From contig JALZVN010000082.1 in NCBI GenBank assembly GCA_023299965.1, positions 1-9,693 on the forward strand: a DNA stretch of 9,693 nucleotides. The letters run 5' to 3'. The notes under the pieces were generated by a model. It was not told the origin of the DNA and ran no database searches. It was given only the letters and a program-made list of their open reading frames with translations. Shown here piece by piece: positions 1 to 5,833 of the stretch (positions are counted from its first letter, which is position 1; every line of letters begins with the position of its first letter). Both the position numbers and the translations under genes were made by a program. The DNA comes from Saprospiraceae bacterium. GTDB taxonomy: Bacteria; Bacteroidota; Bacteroidia; Chitinophagales; Saprospiraceae.

Positions 1-71
1 GCTAAATTCCCTCAGTCTAGCCTCGTCTGTCAAATTCAAATTTAATTTTAGCCTAATTCAGAGGCGTATAG

Positions 72-179
72 AGATACCCTAAAGAAAGATTTGGCAATGA
101 CTTCTCTACAGATGAACTTGTAATTACACCAGATCAAATGTTCCACTCTGAAAAACTAATAACCATTCTAGAGCGCTAG
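72..179 (+). pseudogene. possible C-terminal remnant of a broken gene
   Basis: A 35-codon open frame runs from just after a TAG (69-71) to a TAG at 177-179, with no start codon near its beginning. The translation is balanced and soluble-looking (begins RYPKERFGNDF, ends SEKLITILER), more like the end of a real protein than AT-rich noise. Upstream bases carry stops in this frame, so no intact gene is present. I do not recognise the family. It could equally be chance coding-like sequence; the evidence is composition only. The rest of 1-283 shows no other gene; it should contain the promoter of the acetyltransferase that starts at 284, but I see no convincing -33/-7 pair. Confidence 0.25.
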
Positions 180-283
180 AAAAAAAACATATTAACTTTA
201 GAGCACTCCCATAGCTAACCATAGCAAAAAATAAACTTGATGAGCGCTTGTATTATTTGTACATTAGATAAGAAATTAACAAC

Positions 284-847
284 ATGAATATTAAGATAAA
301 ACCTTTGAATAAGGAGCTTAAAAAAGAATATTTATATTTTTTTGACAATATTGTTTTTGAAGAAAATCCTGATAGGGCAAAATGTTATTGCTATGACTAT
401 CACTTCACTGGAGATGTAGAAGCATGTACACGCGCACAAAGCCGTACTGCAGTTGAAGAGCTTATCAATGAAAGTAAGCTTACAGGGTATCTAGCCTTTC
501 ATAATGACAAACCCATTGGATGGGGAAATGCAAACAATAGATCAAACTATCAAAGACTCCTCAAAGACTATGACTATATTGACAATCCTCAGGACAAGGT
601 CTGCTCAATCGTTTGTTTCCTAATTCATTCTAACTACCGTAGACAAGGCATTGCCCAAATGATACTTGATAAAATTATCGAGGACAATTCTGATAAAGGC
701 TATGATTATTTTGAAGCCTATCCTAAGAAAGCAGAACTATCATGCGAAGGCAATTTCAAAGGTCCACTGGAGTTGTACAACAGATATGGCTTTACGATAC
801 AGAAGGAGTATGATGATTACTTTGTAGTCAGGAAATGGATTAAGTAA
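284..847 (+). CDS. GNAT family N-acetyltransferase
   Basis: A 187-residue cytosolic acetyltransferase of the Gcn5-related superfamily, expected to move an acetyl group from acetyl-CoA to an amine; the substrate cannot be told from sequence. The acetyl-CoA pyrophosphate-binding signature (Q/R-x-x-G-x-A) is seen as RRQGIA at residues 119-124, preceded by the typical strand CSIVCFLIHSNY (107-118). The C-terminal segment with LYNRYGFTIQKEYDDY (164-179) is the usual last helix and strand. The N-terminal part has a cysteine-rich motif CYCYDYHF (34-41) and a KPIGWGNANN segment (76-85), both of which recall a group of uncharacterised GNATs found in Firmicutes and other bacteria. The gene opens with ATG after AT-rich sequence without a clear Shine-Dalgarno site, as is normal for Bacteroidota. 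It stands alone on its strand; the next gene is convergent. A weak 4-bp hairpin followed by TATTTT (880-897) may end it. Confidence 0.85.
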   Translation: MNIKIKPLNKELKKEYLYFFDNIVFEENPDRAKCYCYDYHFTGDVEACTRAQSRTAVEELINESKLTGYLAFHNDKPIGWGNANNRSNYQRLLKDYDYIDNPQDKVCSIVCFLIHSNYRRQGIAQMILDKIIEDNSDKGYDYFEAYPKKAELSCEGNFKGPLELYNRYGFTIQKEYDDYFVVRKWIK

Positions 848-1038
848 TTAATGGTTCCTAATTCATAGATCAGTAAAAGACACCCTTGTGTTATTTTGAA
901 AGGTACTTATTATCTAGAATAAATAATCCTAAAAAATATAAACCGTCCTGTATACTTGATTGACCATTCTTATTCAACTCTAGCTGTTCAAATATATTAA
1001 AGGCAATAAGCTTAGAGAATGTGAATATTACATTGAAA

Positions 1039-1076
1039 AGCAAGAGCCAATATTCTAAGGAATATTGGCTCTTGCT
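1039..1076 (-). terminator. perfect 17-bp hairpin, probable terminator of the phosphate transporter gene
   Basis: Arms AGCAAGAGCCAATATTC (1039-1055) and GAATATTGGCTCTTGCT (1060-1076) are exact reverse complements around the 4-base loop TAAG. On the minus strand the stem lies 44 bases past the stop codon of the transporter gene and is followed by TTTCAATG, a short T tract; on the plus strand no T tract follows. This fits an intrinsic terminator for the minus-strand gene. It may also block read-through from the convergent acetyltransferase gene. Confidence 0.7.
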
Positions 1077-1120
1077 AGTAAGGGGTAACATATGGGTACC
1101 GCTATTGGTCTTTATCTTAA

Positions 1121-2227
1121 TTATGATATAAACCCTAGGATAAAATATACTAAACCTGCGATGGTAGCTGCGATAGGCAAGGTCATCAACCAAGAGAGGA
1201 GAATTTTTCTAACTACTTTGATGTCCGCTTTTTTAGTAGCCGTACCAATACCAAAGATCGACCCTACGGACACGTGTGTAGTAGATACAGGCATACCATG
1301 AATACTAGCAGTTGTCACCAATAAACCTGTTACAAGGTTGGCGGTAAATCCTTGACCGCTATTCATAGGAGTAATTTTCTTACTCATCATCTCTCCTACT
1401 TTCTTCGCATTTAATATTCCACCAATAGCCATCGCTAGTGCAACAGCTATCATTCCGTATTTGATATCTAAGGCATTTATGACTACCAATAGGCCGACTA
1501 TCTTAGGCGTGTCATTTAGACCTCTAGCGAAGCTTACTACCCCTGCACTGATAAAGTGAAAAAAGTCCAATATCTTTTGTGCACTGATGCCTATAAATTC
1601 TCCTTGATATTTCTCAATGTATCTAGCTTCTATTGATTTTGTTCCGCCACCTGGTATAGCCGCTACCATTTTAGCAGTTTCCATCTGGGGCGTCAATTCT
1701 GCTGGGACTGCGAGAACAGATTCCTTTTCTATACCAACTGCTTTTCGGACTTGCCGGAAAAAGAGGTAAACAATCAAACTCACTACTGCTGCCATCAATG
1801 GACTTATAATCAGAGGCCATAAAAATGCAGATCCAAGTTTTGCAAAATTGAATGAAGATCCTACCGCAACAACTCCACTGCCAAATAAGGCGCCTACTAG
1901 ACTGTGTGTAGTAGAAATAGGCATTCCTATCTTAGTCGCTAAGAAAACGGTTATAGCAGCTCCTAATGCTATGGATATGGCAAATGTAGGAGACTGGATC
2001 AATGAATCTGGAACCAATCCCTTACCAGAAAAATTCTTTACTAAGGTACTTGCTAAGAAAATAGCTGCTATAGAACCCGATAAGGTCGTTATCGTTGCCC
2101 AGGTAATTGCCTTCTTATAGTCGAGCGTACCACTACCGAATAGCGTTGCTACTCCCTTAAAATTATCATTTGCTCCATTGCTGTACGCAAGAAAAGCCGC
2201 GGCTAAAAATAGAAGTACTAATATCAT
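1121..2227 (-). CDS. pit: inorganic phosphate transporter, PiT family
   Basis: An integral inner-membrane, ion-coupled low-affinity phosphate permease (PF01384), 368 residues. The family duplication is visible: the first half has GANDN (18-22) and GMPISTTHSLVGALFG (101-116), and the second half has the matching GLNDTPK (236-242) and GMPVSTTHVSVGSIFG (311-326). Hydrophobic segments cover most of the protein. The hydrophilic stretch at about 159-215, rich in charged residues, is the central loop between the halves. Length fits the shorter bacterial PiT form; no fused or adjacent PhoU-like (DUF47) regulator is present in the window, though such a partner is common next to PiT genes. The ATG start (2225-2227) gives an immediate first membrane helix, so it is well placed. 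The gene is monocistronic here: a perfect hairpin follows it and a 765-base gap precedes it. The gene symbol reflects the family rather than a tested orthologue. Confidence 0.92.
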   Translation of the reverse strand: MILVLLFLAAAFLAYSNGANDNFKGVATLFGSGTLDYKKAITWATITTLSGSIAAIFLASTLVKNFSGKGLVPDSLIQSPTFAISIALGAAITVFLATKIGMPISTTHSLVGALFGSGVVAVGSSFNFAKLGSAFLWPLIISPLMAAVVSLIVYLFFRQVRKAVGIEKESVLAVPAELTPQMETAKMVAAIPGGGTKSIEARYIEKYQGEFIGISAQKILDFFHFISAGVVSFARGLNDTPKIVGLLVVINALDIKYGMIAVALAMAIGGILNAKKVGEMMSKKITPMNSGQGFTANLVTGLLVTTASIHGMPVSTTHVSVGSIFGIGTATKKADIKVVRKILLSWLMTLPIAATIAGLVYFILGFIS

Positions 2228-2535
2228 TGTAGGTATTTAAAGTTGAATAAATTTATGACGTATTTAAGCAAACATCATATTCATATGCATTCACACAAGT
2301 CCTTGGTCTTCCCAAAGAATAACCAATTAGGAACTGGAACAAGACCAAGTATTCAGAAGTTGTGAAGGCAACTAAAAAATCTCGATATGTATATGTTGCC
2401 GATACTTGACCGTGATTGTGGATATAGATGTATAATGGAAAAGGACATTAAAAATATTACTCCTACCTGTCCCATGTTCGTAGTCTTTATATTATCTCTT
2501 AGCATTTGGCTTAGGGATAGAAGTGATATGAAGTG
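2228..2535. other. gene-free stretch upstream of pit with a long imperfect stem-loop
   Basis: No credible protein gene is seen; the short open frames lack family resemblance. The promoter and leader of the minus-strand transporter gene should lie in the first part. The clearest structure is CTTGGTCTT (2302-2310) with AAGACCAAG (2341-2349), an exact 9-bp inverted repeat, bracketed further out by TTCACA (2290-2295) and TGTGAA (2361-2366). Together they could fold into one extended imperfect hairpin of about 77 bases. Bases 2367-2535 show nothing that I can name. Confidence 0.5.
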
Positions 2536-2622
2536 GTCTACAGAGGGAATGAAGCAATCACTGGTGAAGGATGAGCGAACGAGCGAATACTAGCCAGCGA
2601 TATGCTGAATGCCTCTGTAGAC
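2536..2622. repeat. 11-bp perfect inverted repeat enclosing short direct repeats
   Basis: GTCTACAGAGG (2536-2546) is the exact reverse complement of CCTCTGTAGAC (2612-2622). The 65 bases between them hold a tandem 8-mer (GAGCGAAC then GAGCGAAT, 2573-2588). The 8-mer TGCTGAAT occurs twice exactly 20 bases apart (2603-2610 and 2623-2630), across the right arm. The stretch looks like a compact intergenic repeat element rather than coding sequence. Whether it recurs in the genome cannot be seen from one window. Confidence 0.6.
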
Positions 2623-2636
2623 TGCTGAATACAAAC

Positions 2637-2672
2637 GGAAAGCCCGCCCCAACAATGTTGTTGGGAAAGCCC
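2637..2672. repeat. 18-bp perfect palindrome between 9-bp direct repeats; possible activator site
   Basis: CCCAACAATGTTGTTGGG (2648-2665) has two 8-base arms that are exact reverse complements around a central TG. GGAAAGCCC occurs at 2637-2645 and again at 2664-2672, flanking and slightly overlapping it. The palindrome is centred about 114 bases upstream of the start predicted for the sigma-54 promoter at 2745-2760, a normal distance for a bacterial enhancer-binding protein. It is not followed by a T tract on the plus strand (an A run follows) or the minus strand, so it is a poor terminator. The regulatory role is inference; an interspersed repeat is the alternative. Confidence 0.5.
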
Positions 2673-2744
2673 AAAAAAATCAAATGGATATAAATAATTG
2701 AAAATCAATATATTACGAAATGCGCGTCGAGATGACCGGATTAT

Positions 2745-2760
2745 TGGCACAGTCCTTGCA
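2745..2760 (+). promoter_or_regulatory. sigma-54 (RpoN) -24/-12 promoter
   Basis: The sequence TGGCACAGTCCTTGCA fits the RpoN consensus TGGCACG-N4-TTGCW at every fixed position except the G after TGGCAC, which is A here. The invariant GG (2746-2747) and GC (2758-2759) have the required spacing. The predicted transcription start is near 2771. No protein gene lies downstream on this strand for about 3 kb, but a strong intrinsic terminator does (2807-2837). I saw no comparable site elsewhere in the window by eye, though I did not score it systematically. Confidence 0.75.
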
Positions 2761-2770
2761 ATCTTGTAAG

Positions 2771-2837
2771 TAAGTTTTGGTTAAAAAATTGTAAGATTCG
2801 TTAGACGCCTGTATCGCAAGATACAGGCTCTTTTTTT
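2771..2837 (+). ncRNA. candidate small RNA of about 67 nt under sigma-54 control
   Basis: The interval between the predicted sigma-54 start (about 2771) and the end of the terminator T tract (2837) has no usable open reading frame. Its first 36 bases are AT-rich and likely unpaired (TAAGTTTTGGTTAAAAAATT opens it), and it ends in a 9-bp GC-containing stem with a GCAA loop and a U tract. This is the classic layout of a trans-acting small RNA: single-stranded seed region plus intrinsic terminator. Sigma-54-driven small RNAs are known (for example Qrr RNAs of Vibrio), but this one resembles no family that I recognise. The call rests on promoter-terminator pairing only. A decaying promoter of a lost gene is the main alternative. 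Confidence 0.5.
2807..2837 (+). terminator. intrinsic terminator with GCAA tetraloop, plus strand
   Basis: GCCTGTATC (2807-2815), loop GCAA (2816-2819) and GATACAGGC (2820-2828) form a perfect 9-bp stem with a GNRA loop, followed by TCTTTTTTT (2829-2837). On the minus strand the hairpin is not followed by Ts, so it cannot serve the neighbouring minus-strand secreted-protein gene. The only promoter found upstream of it on its strand is the sigma-54 site at 2745-2760. Confidence 0.88.
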
Positions 2838-2992
2838 GCCCCTATGCCAAGGTTCAAGGTTAGTCGATAAACAGGTCTCTGCTGTATCAAAGATTATGAG
2901 ATAACAAATAGGCATATACATATTGCCACTCGCCACTCCTCTAAAGAATCAAAAGGAAAATTAAGTTATACCATTTGAAGTTTAAAATGGCA

Positions 2993-5662
2993 TTACTGGA
3001 TAATAAGCTTTGCCTGATAGGTACTTGTATCATCGCTGAGCGTCAAAATATACAGACCTGGTACGGTCTGATCCATCTCCAAAAAGAGTTGCGAAATCGC
3101 GCTAGGTCCAGACTGGTGTGCCACTGCTCGTCCACGAATGTCAAATACACCTAAAGTATAATCACTCGATAAGGCATCAGGTAGCTGAATGTACACGACG
3201 CCAAGACTCGGATTGGGAAATACCTCAAGAGGCTTATGTGCTGCTTGTAGCGTCGAAGTCAATACAGTGATTTCATAGGTCATCACCAACGTACAACCAT
3301 TGGCATCAGTAATCACTGCTTGGTAAACACCCATATCTAAATCTTCAATAAGCAATCCACTTTCGCCATTGCTCCATACCACATCATAGTCTGGAACACC
3401 TCCAGTAATATCCAGAAAAATACTTCCGGTAGCAGAACTCGACTGTGTATTGATTTGATTGGCAGAGACCTGAAGCTCATCAGGTTCTGTAACCGTATAT
3501 CTATTAACTGACTGGCAGCCCATCGCATCTGTCACGGTAATGGTATAATCACCCGCTGGCAATCCTAGGATAGTATTAGAAGCAAATCCATTGTCCCAAT
3601 TAAATGAGAAGGGCGGAAAATCTCCTGACACGTCTACCTCAATGCTTCCATCTGACCCTTCAAAGCAAGATACATGCTCTAATTCTAGATCTACAGAGAT
3701 CTGTACATCATTGGATAACTCGTAGGTCTCCAAATGTACACAAGCCCTCGAATCCGTTACCGTCAATTCGTATTGTCCAGGTTCTAATCCGGTGATAATG
3801 GGTCCGATCAATCCATTGCTCCAACTATAGGTATACGGTGGTGCTCCTCCGTTCGCATCTACAGAAATGGAACCCTGCCCGCTGCTATTACACGCTGGTA
3901 AAACGAGATCTGAAATCACCACAATAGGTGCAGGATTATTCAGCGTATAACTGTCTACAAACTCACAAAGTGCCTCATCAGAGATCGTTACAAAATAGGT
4001 ATCGGGTCCTAGGTTATCTATCTCTCTAGTCGTAGCTGCATTGCTCCAGTTGTATGTATAATCTTGTGTTCCTCCAAGGACTTGTAGACTGATGGCTCCA
4101 TTGAGGTCATCTGCACATGCCACTTGATCGATAATCCCTGTAGCCGTGATCGGCTGGACAGCAGTGATGGTCACTGCATCTGAAGTCATCGCTCCAGAAC
4201 TATTGGTCAAGGTAACGGAATATGTGCTGGAACTGGATACCAAGATTGTTCTATTGGCCTGGATGTTTCCATCGTTCCAGAGATAAGAACAAGTAGCACA
4301 ATTAGGATCTGTAGCGTCTAATGTAATCTCTGCCCCAATACAAATATCTTGATTGCCGCCAAGACTAAGCCTTGGTGGATCTTCTGCTTGAGAGCGAAGC
4401 ACCCAGCCATCTTGCATACCCATATTGGCTGATAAATCTTGGTCTGTAGAAAAGGAATATCCAGCCATCCAAACTGATCCATCAGACTGAGTAACAATTG
4501 CATTAATGGCATCATTGCCTGTACCTCCTAGATTGTCTTGCCATTCTATTTCGCCGGTTGCTGAAAGTTTAGCTATCCAAGCGTCTAATCCTCCTAGAGA
4601 GGAATTGATATCTCCATCATCAGACCTGATCGTGCCTGCAATCAAAAATCCATCCCCTTCAAAACCTGCTACTGCAGTACATTTGTCGGTAGCGGTTCCT
4701 CCTATAATATTTTGCCAAAGCTGATTACCTAAGGCGCTCACCTTGAGTACCCACATATCTCCATGCCCATTGCTTCCTGCCATCGCAGAGAAAGTAGTGG
4801 CGCCTAACACGAAGCCTCCATCCTCTGTAGCCACTAAACCATTGAGTATATCTTTAAGATTTCCACCATAGTTTCTAGACCAGGCATGGGTACCATCGGC
4901 ATTGATTTTAGATAACCATAAATCTGAGGCTCCAAAAAAATCTGGGCTTTGGAGATCACGAGAATTAGATTCTCCTCCTAGTATAAAAGATCCGTCCGGA
5001 TTCTGAACAGCTTTAGAATATCCATCCATCAGCGAACCTCCAAATCTTCGATTCCAAACGACTCCTCCACTGGCATTGATCTTAACTGCCCATCCATCAG
5101 ATGCTCTATCTATAAAATTATTTACATATGAAGTGGTTGTCCCAACGGCGAGTATCTCTCCTGTAGGTAATGCCAGAACGTCTGCAAACTGATCATGTCC
5201 TAAGTCTCCATAAGATCTAGTCCAATTGATGTTGCCATCTGCATCCATGTTCACCAAGATGCCGTCCGCTTTGTGCGAACCTCCATCCAAATCACCATCG
5301 GAAGCGTTTCCATGTCCAACGATTACAAAATTACCATTTGCTAATCTTGCTCCTGCTGTTGCTCTATCAAATCCAGTTCCTCCCAAATGCTTAGACCATA
5401 TCAAGGCACCTGAATCGTCAAAACGATTCGCCCAAAAATTAAAGGCTTCGTCAGAAGACGTTCTGGAATACCCAATAGTCAAGGCCCCCTCTCCTGGGAT
5501 CTCTACTACGTCGACAATAATATTCTTTTGAGCGTTTCCTACATTTTGAGACCAAGTGATAGGAATCTGTGCAGAAATGATAGGTGTGAATAGACACAAC
5601 ACGCATACGACAAAGGTGTATCGCAGCACTTCGGCAAGTGGATGTAATCTGATATGTGTCAA
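2993..5662 (-). CDS. secreted seven-bladed propeller / SprB-repeat protein with T9SS type A sorting domain
   Basis: A large exported protein (889 residues), probably secreted or anchored at the cell surface by the type IX system; its ligand or activity is unknown. Residues 1-31 are a signal peptide ending IISA before Gln32. Residues 34-426 contain seven units that each start with a W-[S/T/N/Q] motif (Trp 37, 89, 147, 203, 261, 316, 374; spacing 52-58) followed mostly by GG and then a DGG/GxT pattern, so a seven-bladed beta-propeller is predicted. An Ig/PKD-like domain covers about 431-502. Four SprB-type repeats (about 506-578, 579-652, 653-728, 730-800) show WSNG/WDNG, GxY and D-x-x-x-C signatures. 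The last 80 residues have VFPNPSLG (814-821), VFDIRGRAV (839-847) and PGLYILTL (868-875), a T9SS type A C-terminal signal. The start is TTG at 5660-5662; a GTG at codon 12 (5627-5629) would give a shorter, equally good signal peptide. A weak Bacteroidota-type promoter (TTTG at 5709-5712, TATTTTCC at 5685-5692) may precede it. Confidence 0.88.
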   Translation of the reverse strand: MTHIRLHPLAEVLRYTFVVCVLCLFTPIISAQIPITWSQNVGNAQKNIIVDVVEIPGEGALTIGYSRTSSDEAFNFWANRFDDSGALIWSKHLGGTGFDRATAGARLANGNFVIVGHGNASDGDLDGGSHKADGILVNMDADGNINWTRSYGDLGHDQFADVLALPTGEILAVGTTTSYVNNFIDRASDGWAVKINASGGVVWNRRFGGSLMDGYSKAVQNPDGSFILGGESNSRDLQSPDFFGASDLWLSKINADGTHAWSRNYGGNLKDILNGLVATEDGGFVLGATTFSAMAGSNGHGDMWVLKVSALGNQLWQNIIGGTATDKCTAVAGFEGDGFLIAGTIRSDDGDINSSLGGLDAWIAKLSATGEIEWQDNLGGTGNDAINAIVTQSDGSVWMAGYSFSTDQDLSANMGMQDGWVLRSQAEDPPRLSLGGNQDICIGAEITLDATDPNCATCSYLWNDGNIQANRTILVSSSSTYSVTLTNSSGAMTSDAVTITAVQPITATGIIDQVACADDLNGAISLQVLGGTQDYTYNWSNAATTREIDNLGPDTYFVTISDEALCEFVDSYTLNNPAPIVVISDLVLPACNSSGQGSISVDANGGAPPYTYSWSNGLIGPIITGLEPGQYELTVTDSRACVHLETYELSNDVQISVDLELEHVSCFEGSDGSIEVDVSGDFPPFSFNWDNGFASNTILGLPAGDYTITVTDAMGCQSVNRYTVTEPDELQVSANQINTQSSSATGSIFLDITGGVPDYDVVWSNGESGLLIEDLDMGVYQAVITDANGCTLVMTYEITVLTSTLQAAHKPLEVFPNPSLGVVYIQLPDALSSDYTLGVFDIRGRAVAHQSGPSAISQLFLEMDQTVPGLYILTLSDDTSTYQAKLIIQ

Positions 5663-5833
5663 GTATGTATAATTTGAATAAAAAGGAAAATACCTTCTTA
5701 TAACAGTTCAAAAATAAAGAAATATACTGAGTAAAGCCAAAAATTATCCCATGTATGAGATTTACTGGCATTTCATGTATTTTTATCTTTCTTTGATGAT
5801 ATTTACGCCACATAAACACCTAAATCACGCTTT

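Noticed and set aside
891..1193. 100-codon minus-strand open frame
   Set aside because: It overlaps the 3' end of the phosphate transporter gene in another frame and runs straight through the perfect hairpin; its translation resembles AT-rich noise.
2387..2593. 68-codon plus-strand open frame in the large gap
   Set aside because: No recognisable family, atypical cysteine/methionine-rich composition, and it runs into the inverted-repeat element.
2538..2750. 70-codon minus-strand open frame
   Set aside because: It consists of the repeat element, the palindrome and the sigma-54 site read backwards; no family resemblance. The structured DNA explains the sequence better.
2720..2773. 17-codon frame starting at ATG 2720 across the sigma-54 site
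   Set aside because: Most of it lies upstream of the predicted transcription start, so it would not be in the transcript.
2971..2990. CCATTT/AAATGG hairpin just after the secreted-protein gene as its terminator
   Set aside because: Only 6 bp, AT-rich, 8-base loop and no proper U tract on the minus strand; too weak to call.
3300..4300. Recurring CCATTGCTCCA-like words spaced about 220-250 bases apart, as a repeat array or CRISPR
   Set aside because: They encode the WSNG-type motif of the SprB repeats on the minus strand; spacing is that of the protein domains.
5451..5819. 122-codon minus-strand open frame overlapping the signal-peptide end of the secreted-protein gene
   Set aside because: Shadow of the true frame plus the divergent intergenic region; no domain and implausible composition.
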